A stretch of 64,000 nt of DNA from Isoetes taiwanensis (Eukaryota > Streptophyta > Lycopodiopsida > Isoetales > Isoetaceae): contig JAJEKV010000088.1 in NCBI GenBank assembly GCA_021234155.1, positions 1 through 64,000 of the forward strand. Reading direction: 5' to 3'. The notes under the pieces are model-generated. The model worked only from the letters and a program-made list of their open reading frames with translations, had not been told where the DNA came from and searched no databases. This document shows positions 1 to 9,757 of the stretch, one piece after another. Numbering within the stretch: position 1 is the first letter of the stretch; the number at the start of each line of letters is the position of its first letter. The translations under genes were made by a program, and so were the position numbers.

Positions 1-85
1 AAGGGAAACAAAGAGAAAGGTATAGGGCTTTTCTCATCGCAGTCTTAAAATCCTTACGCCAAAGAACGCTGGGTACCATTACTAG
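1..85 (+). mobile_element. Helitron 3' end, cut by the window edge
   Basis: The last 30 bases match the 3' terminus of the other Helitrons in this window. A decayed GCCCAGC/GCTGGGC hairpin is followed by ACCATTACTAG and then T. The purine-rich stretch before it matches the end of the element that finishes at 41760. CTAG as the last four bases fits the Helitron CTRR rule. The right flank is tRNA-array spacer, so the element inserted in the array. The 5' part lies outside the window. Confidence 0.75.
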
Positions 86-185
86 TTCTTTCTTGATTTT
101 TTTCCTTAAATAGCATACTTGTAGTAAATATTCGTAGAACCAACGATTAATTCAATCCGCTAGTTTGAACGCATAACAATGCACG
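86..185 (+). repeat. Fragment of tRNA-array spacer left of LTR-1
   Basis: The sequence is nearly the same as the spacer upstream of tRNA-Tyr at 21530-21590, then jumps to the part that precedes it in normal units (as at 17710-17750). The tRNA-bearing middle of the unit is therefore missing. It ends in acaatgcacg, and the same spacer resumes with acgtaacg at 12920. This shows that LTR-1 split one array unit. Confidence 0.8.
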
Positions 186-1865
186 GGTGACGCCCCTATT
201 TCATATATTACGGTGCCCGCACCGCGGTACAAAAGGAGTTCATCCCCCATACCAGCTCCATAATCGATATCTGGGGCCTCCCACGTATCACCGCAACCTT
301 GAAGAGTTCCAAAGGGGAAGAATGAAGGGGTCATTTTCCCCTGCCTCCCTCGTGGCCTACCTAGCTGCGAAGCGTAAACATACATGTCGTAGTACATACA
401 TCACATCATATGACCATCACGGCGATGGTCCTCCACATATCTGCATAGACAGAGGATCAAGACATCACATAGGGAATCCTACCCAAGGCTCGCATACGTG
501 ATGGACCGACAAGCTTGGGTCTCCAGAGTTCATTGCGCATGTAATCATGACAATGGATTTTACCGGCATAAGAACATGGCATTGGGTTGTCCACTCCATC
601 CGCCCCTCCCCCATACCGGCACACTTTGCGAGTAGGTTGAAGAGTGTTGGGACCCCGATCAGTAGGCTCACCGGGATGCATAGCCAAAGGGCTATTCCCC
701 GGGTTACATCTCCCGCCCGATGGGGGCGGTAGGGATCACTCCCTCCGTGAGATCTACATGCTGACCCAAGGTGACTAGAGGGCCACCGCCTTATTCGACT
801 TAACCCACCGAAGGTGAACCCCACCCCACGGGTGTCGAGCCCATGCCTTACCTGCACTCGGGCAAGCCATTAGACCTAGTCACTCGATCCCCCTGGGTAG
901 GCCTTACACACCGAGGGATCGGTCAAGGGTCGAAACACCTAACCTCTTTCTAAGCCACCCCGCCCCTTCACCCACAACCAGGTGTGGTTCTTGTACACGT
1001 GCCGAATCTATAGTGTGCTAGAGAGGCTAATCTAGGAGCATCTACTACCAAGCTTTAGGTCTTTACCCCGTCCCCAATACAAGGAGTTCATAGAGATACA
1101 TCATCCACATATTATCATAAGAGAACTAAAGAACAAGATCTAATCTATATCATAGAGTTAGGTTCTTTAGTTAGAGTCCGGTATCTAGAGATCTAGAAGG
1201 CTGCTATGGGCAATTAAATAGGCTAAACCTAATCGATTCTATGGCTAAAAGAGGGTTTAGGCTATTGAATTGACCCAATACCCGATCCTTGAGTTGCTCC
1301 TCCCGTCCCGAAGTTCGACCATCCCACAAAATGCTCGAACCAAGGGAAACTAATGGTGCAATTCTCTCAGCAGAAGTCGGGATGCGGTTTTGGCTCTTGA
1401 GGCAGCCAAAACGAGCTCTAAAACCCTAGAAACGAAAAATGGGCAAGTTAGGGCTCTCCACCTTAAATAGACAAGGGGTTGGGCTAGGGTTTCCAATTAT
1501 CCCCTTTAGGCATGTGGGATAATTGGGAATGGGCCCACTTGCCTTTAATGGCTAGGTGGCAAAATGTGCCCACATGGAAAGGTGTGCCCACATTAATGTG
1601 CATATTGGTAAATGTGCACATTAATTGCACCGATTGGGTATGGCCCACTTGGCATAAAGTGTCCACATGGGAAAATGTGCACCTAGATAAATGTGCACAT
1701 GGTTAAATGTGCACATTAATAAATGCACACTCCTTGCAAGTTGCCCCCTAGGGGCTACCCACTGCTACACGCCGGGCAGACACGCCACGGTGGAGGTGGT
1801 AATGCTGGATTTAGGCAAGGCGATGCGATAATGCCCCGACCGTGATATCGCGGCCGAACGCCACA
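186..1865 (-). repeat. 3' LTR of LTR-1
   Basis: Matches 9758-12916 along its whole length apart from the solo LTR inserted there. It starts (plus view) ggtgacgcccc, against tgtgacgtcccc in the other LTR, and ends cggccgaacgccaca in both. It holds a run of short AATGTGCACAT-like repeats at about 1500-1730, also present at 12540-12780. The short reading frames in it are not conserved between the two LTRs and are not genes. Confidence 0.88.
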
Positions 1866-1877
1866 TTCTCCCCACCT
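1866..1877 (-). other. Polypurine tract of LTR-1
   Basis: On the minus strand the bases ggtggggagaa lie directly against the 5' edge of the 3' LTR (tgtggcg). This is the expected place and composition for the plus-strand priming site of an LTR retrotransposon. The minus-strand orientation agrees with the primer-binding site at 9745-9756. Confidence 0.75.
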
Positions 1878-1959
1878 TGAAATGATGTTGTCCGCAGCAT
1901 CGTGGGTCTCCCCACCTTGGAATCTTCCTAGCCTGCAATCAACCTGATGCATACGATAT

Positions 1960-2500
1960 ACTACTATAATACTTACACATTTATTAAGATTACCTTAAGG
2001 TAATATTTTTAAATCATTATTACACCATTACATTATCAACTAACTTGTCAATTCGTAACTTCTATTAAAACAATGTACTTATTAGTCTCCGTTATCACAA
2101 CATTTAGTTTATCACAATTTAACACTTTCATATACAATTATTATTTAAGGTACTCTTCATTCCTTGCAACACATTCTAACAAAATTTGTGTTGCAAGTCT
2201 TCGCACCTTAAAATCCTGCATTAATTTTACAATATCTATAATTACCTACTTACTATCTTAATTATTAGAATTACTCTAAGGTAATGTTTAAGACATTACT
2301 GTACTATTTCATTATCCAATTAACTTATCACTTCATAACTTAATCCACGCAAGGTAATTATTAACCTTACTTAATACAACATTTAAGTTTATCAAAGTTT
2401 ATCAATTTCATACAAAATTTACACTTCTAAGGTACTCTTCATCCCTTGCAACACATTATAACAAAATTTGTGTTGCAAGCCTTCGTAGTTCGAACTCCTT
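1960..2500. repeat. AT-rich tandem repeat with two hairpins
   Basis: Two diverged copies of an AT-rich unit of about 280 bases. Each contains a near-identical 35-base inverted repeat, at 2163-2197 and 2445-2479, with stem cttgcaacac and loop ttctaacaaaatt or a close variant. Other shared pieces are the taaggtaat motifs. It lies inside LTR-1 next to the 3' LTR. No coding potential was seen. Confidence 0.65.
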
Positions 2501-3731
2501 GCCCTCCGGAGCGCTCTATTGGCCTGCAGGTCGACACTATCTATTATTAATTATTAATAAAATTTTGGTTATATGGTGACCACCCCACCTATCTACATGG
2601 ATGCATGGCTAATCTCCCGGCGTAGGAAGAGGGTGAATCTTCCATTATGGCCGAGGAGACAGCGCCTATATGCCTATATGCCGCTCATGCCTACACCCTA
2701 GTTGCCCAGCGTGGAGGATAGGTCCTTCCCATATATGGGGCGTGAAGGCCAGATTCCTCCTATCAAAGCATATATGGGGCTAGAGGTGCTTTTCCTATCA
2801 ATGCATTCCTCAATGACCTCCTTTCTCTCGAGGTCGTCTACTTCCGTGGAACAGAAGTAGAGTTTCTAATCTACCTTCCACTCATCCAAGCGGAAACGCG
2901 GTCATGCCTACATTGACATTACACCACGCCCTAGAGATCACCGTAGTGGTCCCATCATCGGTAAATACACATGCAACTCACATGCATGCGTAGATTAATC
3001 TTAACTACACATGAAACTAATCTAAACACCAATCGACATGCCTGAGCCAATTTTTGTTGGCTCCCTTAATGCATGTGATTAACATATAATTACCCTAAGG
3101 TAATATTTATGAATTAACATTATCATAGTATCGGATACATTACTTCCGATAGTACAATTATATTTACTCTAAGCTTTGCAATATTTAACGACTTTTAGAT
3201 CGCGATTATTTAAACAATAACCCTGATTTAGACCTATTGTTACATAGACAAGGTTTTTAATTATCATACACAAGAATTAGATGTGCTTCTTATTCTCTTC
3301 CTTGGGTCCCGCATTACCCTTGGAAGTATATCCCTAAGATGCACTTAAGTATATCTGAATTCTATTTCCTATTTATTTTTATAAGGACCCGAGGTCATAT
3401 AGCTATCCTTGGAAGGAATTGCATCCTTGCGACGGATTAATTAACATGCTACCTCACATTACCGTTGTTAGTTAACTTATTTCCCTATGATACATATACG
3501 TACGGCAATTCTATGCAGTTATTATGATCTACATTTAACTTATCTATAAGACACATTAAGCTTATAATATATATATGCACGCCTTACCTAAGGCTAGAAC
3601 GCATCCACCCATTGAGCCGGCGTCGAGTAATTTGGAGATGACTTGGTCGTTGCATTGCTCCCATAGTTTTGCTCCACTTCATTGGTGTAGTTAGCTATCA
3701 TGTCGGTCCCGCACGTTGAAGGCCTCCTGAG

Positions 3732-3802
<71 letters not shown>

Positions 3803-4700
3803 ACTCTCTATTTGCTTCGGCCATTGCCGGAGTGAACTCTATTCGACGGATCGGTCAATTCGATGCAAGTACGTTCAATCATAAGATTGAGCCCTCCCAC
3901 TTTCTTCGAAAAGAAAATGGTCCTGCACCCCTTCAATGACATTGTACACAACGTCATATCTATTCTCTCCCCTTAAGAGGTTATACGCTCCTTACTTAGC
4001 ATATTAATTTACTAGCCTTAGCTGACATATATAACCATCTAAGATGGATGCACATATTATGTTATCATTTATTTCAATATAGTTATGGGTTACCTACTTA
4101 GTTAGAACGATTCTAAACCACATGGTTTTGTCATCATGACAATTCCTTTTGTCTCAAAAGACTATTTGATTACTATAATTCTTATTTTAGATGTACCTTG
4201 CATGTATTATTCTTTTATGTTCTAGAGATTCCCCCTTTCTTAGTTATTTAAACTCTTGGAATATTCCTACCAATCGAATTGATGTCATCGTAACAAGTTG
4301 GCCGGACTTGTTAGATTACTTCTTTTCTTTCGGTTGGATTATTCTTTGGAGGCACTAGATTTATACATGGTCAACAATTATCCTAGCAATGAATCCTTCT
4401 TAGCGAGGAGATCAATCTCACCAAGTGGTTTCAATACGTTGGATGTCTGTTAACAATCGTGTATAATTATAGTTACTCCTATGCATTTCCTTCCCAATCT
4501 TGACGCTTAGCTCAATATTGGGGCGATCCTTTCAGCGAGAATATCTGGAAATGCCTTCTAATCCCGATATGGATGTTATCGTCCATACATTTAACCTACT
4601 AGGCCCCATGGCCTTAGATGCTTGAGCTTGCTAGAAGCTCATCCACTCGTTGCCTGCTTGAAGCCGCAAGGTAACGTTCTTAGAAGTCGCCGATACTTCC
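2501..4700. other. Interior of LTR-1 with no recognisable gene
   Basis: AT-rich sequence with no long reading frame on either strand apart from one that runs through the microsatellite at 3733. It should be the 3' part of the LTR-1 interior. I could not recognise protease, reverse transcriptase, RNase H or integrase motifs on the minus strand. Confidence 0.5.
3733..3800. repeat. (TATC)n microsatellite, 17 units
   Basis: Seventeen perfect copies of TATC in a row. The open frame across it (repeating LSIY) follows from the 4-base period and is not a gene. Such a perfect array inside an old element suggests recent expansion. Confidence 0.97.
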
Positions 4701-7690
4701 GGTCTCCTTGATTGGCTCCCCTTTGATGTAAAGGTTGACTTTGTTCGTTAGAAGCCTCTCATTGCTGGTGGCTTGATGGTGTAGTTGATCACTTGAAATC
4801 TTCCATGCCGCTTTTCAAAAGCCTAAAGGCGGCGCCGTTGAGGAAGATCTTTCAGCTTGAACTCTTTGTCTTGGCAGCTAAAGGACGACTCAGTATCCGA
4901 TATTGTTTCTTCGACTCCATCGACGTCTCATACGTCGAGTCCTCTTGTCGTTATCGTGTTGAGGATGTTGATTGCTTCACCCCTGCAATTTACCTGACAT
5001 CTCTTCCTTTGATCTGTTACACTATGGGAGGGAAGGGATAACAAGGGAACTATACATGCAAAACATATAGCTTACATAATTACAATTACTACTAGAGCTA
5101 TTAGGTCCCCCTTGTGCCTCCCTTCGAGTTGCACACCTACTCCTTGGCGATGTCATCGGTGTTCCTCCCGGTGCAATGGTGTTGACGATATATATCCTCC
5201 TATTTGTACGTCAGCTCGTACTCCGGGGTAACTTGTTGATATACTTGGGCCCTCCGATGTTTGTCGGCTATGGCACACACGCTTTGCTGGTCGTTCATGC
5301 TTTTGACATTTCAGTCTGCTTCCTGATCCTGTTCTCGGGCGGTAATTGTTCCCCCCCTTCATGATACTTGAAGCTATTTGAAGGCGTCTCTTGAGGCTGT
5401 GTGCGATTCCTTTGGCTATACTCCTCTGGAGTTGTTCTCTTCTGGAGTTGTTCTTTGAATCGTCCATCCTTGGGTTCACCAAGTTGCATGCAAGTCCGCG
5501 TGCAAGTTATCGACTCGCCTCGCCTAGTTGCTTCTCCATCGAGCTTCCAAACTTCCTTGTTTGATCCCCTCGATCACATGGCTTGGACGTTGTCACGTTC
5601 CACAGTGCTATGCCGTCTTCTTGTCTTGATGTACCTTCTGGTGGCTTTGATTGTGCTCGTCAGTTTTGATCCTCCTGTTGCCTCTAGGGAGCTCGTGGAA
5701 GAAGTCGGTTGCTATCACTTCTCCAGCTTTCAGTTCCTGACCTTTGTCCCTCTATGCATGTCGGTCTCTCTGGCAAGTAAAGCATCATGGCTCTCCTCCC
5801 TGCTGGCTATGTTGTCGGGGCGTTCCTCCTTCTATTGTTGAGGCCACTCGTGTCATAAGTTCGTCAAGTATTGCCGCAGTCACAAGAGGTATTGTTGCGT
5901 CCTGACGATGTCCTGGTGCCGCATTGATGATCTTCACATGATCGGCGTTGTCTCTTATCCTGACATTGGGTGGACGAGCGGTCTTCTACTTGAGGGCACT
6001 TCCCGAAGTGTTTGGAGTCGAAGGTTTGCTTGGCCTCTGGTCGTTCTCCCTCGTACTTGCTCTTCCATTTTGATCTTGGGCTATAGTTGTGCCTCCTTGC
6101 TTCCTCCTTTGGTAGTCGAAGTGAAGGAGCTTCCTGATCTAAGCGCTAAATCCGTAAAACATGACTTTAAACTCATGTTTCTCCACTATATCTGTGAGCA
6201 GCCGAGATATACAATAGACATATACGCATTTATATTGGGATTTTAATTCATCCACTTTTTCAAAACAACTACGAAGATCTACTTAAATGCTTATACTCCT
6301 TTAGGGTTTCCCCTCCTCCTAAAGTGTTTGATTCTTCGGTTTTGCTGCATCTTCTTCATTCTGGTTGACTCCGGGATTCCTTGAGATACTGCTACTATTG
6401 TTGAGCTTCATGTCTGATCCGAGCTCGTCACCCCAAGTTGCGAAGAGTGTTCGTCGATGTGATCCCTTGAAAAAGATGCTCCTCCTTAATGTGTATGTCC
6501 GTTGTTAGGAATGCGGTGACTGCTCAACGTCCCTACATGCAGTGTGTTGTTGCAAGGTTGCCGATGTGCGGTGCCTTTGATCGCTTGAGTAGGATCACCT
6601 GGCTGTTGCAGTTGGGCATTCTTGAATGTCTTCGAAGCTCTGAGATCGTGGTCAGTAGGCAGACAATGTCATTTCTCCACAGGTTGAATTTCCGAGTGCG
6701 ACTCCTGTTGCTTGGGCTTTGCTTCATTCCGAGGTGCCTCTCCTGTGCCTGGAAGTGTGGTCATCTCCATTGCCCCTACCATGGCTCCTTCTGGTCGCCT
6801 TTGCATGATTTGTACTTGCTGGCTAGGTTGTCTCCTCCGTCACTTGGGTCTTATCCATTCGAGTCTCGCACTCCTTGGCTGACGTAGTAAAGTCATCCTT
6901 CCTTTGTTTTCAAGATGTTTCTGGGTCCGGAATTCTTGTTCGAGCGGAATATTCTCCTCCTTGATCTTGCTCCTAATGATGATAGAGGCCTTCAAGTCGG
7001 AGATGTTCCTTCCCTGTATGCATCTCCTCCCTCTCATGGTCTCCTACTTTTTGGAACTGATGAAAGTTCTCCTGCTAGTGCAAGGGAGCTGGAAGCTCGT
7101 CCGGGTCAGCCTTAGGTGCTTTGTGGTTGCCTAGCTTGGTTGCTCCTTTTGTTGACGTTGCATGACATTCGCTTGAACTGCTGGGCTGCAAGGTCGTAGT
7201 TGTCTTCCCTCCAGTTTCTATACGCTCCTGTGTCGCCATGACTTCTCTCGTCGACGGAAGATTATGCCCTCTGGCCTTAACTCGTGATGCCAACGTGGCA
7301 TCGATGTCTAACGTCTTCCTGCACCTGTATTTTGCTGCCTTGCGTTCTTCCATTTGAAACTCATGTATGTCGAGTTGGTGAAGGCGTCGAGATCCTCTTT
7401 CTGATGTGAGCTCGTGGACGTGGTAGCCGGGAGGTTGCATCTAGAAGAAATTCTTGATGCCGTTGGTTACCAATATTCTTCCCATTTGATGAAGATTGAT
7501 GATAGGCCGGAGGTGTCCTGTTCTACTCGTTTGTCGATTGAGGTGTTTGTCGTTGTGCTTCCCTCTCTTGGATCTGCCTTTTGGGTCTCCTCTCCTTATC
7601 TGTCTGTACATCGGCTGGGACCTTGATGTCTTCAAGAAGTTGCGTCTCTAGCTCGTCTGTGGCTCTGGCCTTGTACTACGAAAGCAACGC
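4701..7690 (-). pseudogene. Decayed coding-like part of the LTR-1 interior
   Basis: The base composition changes here to a more GC-balanced, coding-like texture. Several moderate open stretches lie on the minus strand (7635-7441, 7440-7075, 7037-6840, 5482-5153) and read as charged, proline- and glutamine-containing peptides. None gives a complete domain. The arrangement suggests remnants of element proteins downstream of the H3-like frame, on the strand of the element. I cannot assign gag or pol from motifs. Confidence 0.35.
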
Positions 7691-8416
7691 TCGTATATTC
7701 TAGAGTCTAAGGGTCTACTTGAAGGGCTCTCCTACAACATTCTGGGCTCTATAAGCAAGCAAGATGGCTCGGCGGATTATCAAGACATATCTATAATCTA
7801 CAAGTCTATGGACATTAGGACATGTGGTCTGGCATGAAACGAGGTTTGTTTTGCAAAACCTCCATGATGTTTGAGGCATACTCTAAGGTCCTAGCAAAGT
7901 TGGTTTGAGGGGGGTCCAATCTCTACACATGGAGTGACTTGGGCAGCTCTAGACTCTAGCTCCTTTCTAGGTATCTTGGCAATAGGGGGTGTCAATGTGG
8001 CAGCTATATAAGTCAAACTCTATTAGAAGGACACAGAATTAGATCAAGGTTTATGCCTTTGGCATGAGCAGAGGTGATGTACAAACAGTTGGACTTGGGT
8101 TGCTATGCTGAGGTCTAGATGACTATAACAAGGGGGTGTTCTTGGGCACTTCTATCTAGGAGTAAGGCATCAGCTTTGAGCCGAGAGCAATACTTGCGAG
8201 GTACTAATGGGATATGCTTCTATTTACAGACAGACCACAGTTTGGAAAAACAATTCAAGGGTTTGAGCAATTTTGGTCATTTTGAGCTGGGGTTTGACAT
8301 TTCTAGCCTAAATTGAGGTCATAAATGGATTCTAGACTGTCTAACGGTCCTATTGCAACAAATTTCAGGCGATTTGGAGCTCTGTAGCTCAAGTTATGGA
8401 GGTTCAAAGTTTGGAG
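7691..8416. other. No gene seen
   Basis: Interior of LTR-1 with stop-rich frames on both strands. No repeat or motif stands out until the hairpin at 8417. Confidence 0.5.
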
Positions 8417-8487
8417 GTCTCACACATTGCGCCCAGACCAATAATGAACTTTTCATTTTCCTCATTCCGGCGCGCGACGTGTGAGAC
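8417..8487. repeat. LTR-1 hairpin module, copy 1
   Basis: A 71-base inverted repeat. The left arm gtctcacacattgcgcc pairs with the right arm ggcgcgcgacgtgtgagac. Similar modules lie at 8634-8701 and 9456-9522. The loop contains aataatgaacttttcattttc, shared almost exactly with copy 2. Confidence 0.8.
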
Positions 8488-8633
8488 ATTGGCTCTAAAT
8501 GGGTTAAACTTGTCCAATTTGGGTGATATAAGGGTCTAATCCTGCTTATCTCGTCGAGTTAGGCAGAATGGACCCCTTATTTGGTCGATTTGGAGCAGTT
8601 TTGGGCACTTTTGGGGCATGGTCTCACAGCAAG

Positions 8634-8701
8634 GTCTCACACGTTGCGCCTGGGCCGATAATGAACTTTTCATTTTCTCGTCCCCGGCGCGTGTGTGAGA
8701 C
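8634..8701. repeat. LTR-1 hairpin module, copy 2
   Basis: The arms gtctcacacgttgcgcc and ggcgcgtgtgtgagac pair across a loop almost identical to that of copy 1. It lies 140 bases 3' (in element orientation) of the H3-like remnant. The spacing resembles that of the paired modules in LTR-2 at 55621 and 55822. Confidence 0.8.
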
Positions 8702-8840
8702 ATCCTCAAATTGGCCTAGGATGTCTGTTTTGACTAAAACAAAAGCTAAAACTTACTAACTCAACTTAATTAAGTAACTTTATACACTTATAATTTACTC
8801 TAAAACACTTTGTATTAAACAAATTTTATCATTTACGAAA

Positions 8841-9133
8841 TTAATAAGACTCTCCTTTGATATGACTGGCTAAGTGCATATCTTTCTTCATTAGAGTTAC
8901 TCCCTTGGCGCGTAATCGCAAGCGTGTCGTTGAGTCTTCAAAATGTTGGACCAGCTTACGCTCACTACTTCTTGACCCTTGGCCTCCCGCTCTCGTTCTG
9001 CTCTCTCCTCTTCTTGTTTCCTTCGGCCTCCTTGGCCTCTGGCTGTTTCGCCTTGTCGAGGAAGTCGAGCGGTCTGTTTGGTGCGCATCATGTCTTGTCG
9101 AGGAAGTCGAGCAGTCTGTTTGGTGCGCATCAT
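8841..9133 (-). pseudogene. Histone H3-like remnant of LTR-1
   Basis: The minus-strand frame starts with two tandem copies of MMRTKQTARLPRQ, in which RTKQTAR equals residues 2-8 of histone H3. A charged stretch rich in R, E, K and Q follows. At the other end, just after a frame change, the bases encode MKKDMHLASHIKGE, which aligns with the C-terminal helix of H3 (MPKDIQLARRIRGE). The preceding bases also align with the LTR-2 copy's CAIHAKRVT segment, out of frame. The middle of the histone fold is deleted. The remnant lies about 610 bases from the primer-binding site, as in LTR-2 (about 560). H3 identity comes from the tail plus the C-terminal motif. The function is lost. Confidence 0.8.
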
Positions 9134-9744
9134 GTTGATCGGAGTCTTGGTGTCTATCGAGATGCTGTTTCTATCTAGCTTAAGGGTCTTGGTTCTAAGT
9201 CTAAGGCTTAGCCATTAATATTATCTAACATTATTAAAGCTTAAATCTAATTAAGAATTATAATTCAAACACAAACGATGCTCGCCCTCAGTGGTTGGCA
9301 CGAGGGGGGTTTAGGGGGGTTCAACCCTGTGGGTGGGAGGTTCGATTCCCGCTACTGTGGGAATCCTTTTAAGATGAGGTTTAAATAGATTGGAAAGCTA
9401 ATCTAGCTAATTTCTAGGCTGAAATTCGAATTATCAAGTTAATTTTAAGATCAATGTCTCACACGTTGCGCCCAGCCCGAAAATGAGATCTTCATTATCT
9501 GTCCTGGCGCGACGTGTGAGACCATCCTATTTGGCTGACTAATTTTCCTATTTGGCTGACTAATTTTTGTCGTTTTATGTTCTAATTCACTTAAATGTTT
9601 TAATTAGAACTTAACTGTTGCTAGCTTAGCATATACTACCAAAAATGAGAAAAAATTTCCCCACTTTTCGAGGTTTGAGGATCCTATCAAGTTAGTACTA
9701 CTGGGAGCATGGTCAGTGCTTTGCTCTTGGTCTCCAAGAACATT
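9134..9744 (-). other. LTR-1 leader between primer site and H3-like frame
   Basis: Non-coding leader, comparable in length to the leader of LTR-2. It contains the third hairpin module (9456-9522). At 9339-9349 there is a GGTTCGATTCC sequence like a Pol III B box, but no convincing tRNA fold around it. Confidence 0.55.
9456..9522. repeat. LTR-1 hairpin module, copy 3
   Basis: The arms gtctcacacgttgcgcc and ggcgcgacgtgtgagac form a nearly perfect stem. The loop differs from that of copies 1 and 2 more than the arms do, so pairing seems to have been kept. It lies in the leader. Confidence 0.8.
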
Positions 9745-9756
9745 GCTCTGATACCA
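9745..9756 (-). other. Primer-binding site of LTR-1 (initiator tRNA-Met)
   Basis: The minus strand reads TGGTATCAGAGC one base inside the LTR edge. This is the complement of the 3' end of plant initiator tRNA-Met, the usual primer of plant LTR retrotransposons. It fixes the orientation of the element. Confidence 0.92.
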
Positions 9757-9757
9757 C

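Noticed and set aside
187-857. Short frames on both strands in the left LTR
   Set aside because: Not conserved in the matching LTR at 9758-10264. LTR sequence is non-coding here.
3700-3939. Frame with repeating LSIY
   Set aside because: Produced by the TATC microsatellite. No similarity outside the repeat.
9281-9365. Possible tRNA or SINE head with GGTTCGATTCC
   Set aside because: The B box is good, but no acceptor or anticodon stem can be formed and the A box is weak. It remains only a hint in the LTR-1 leader.
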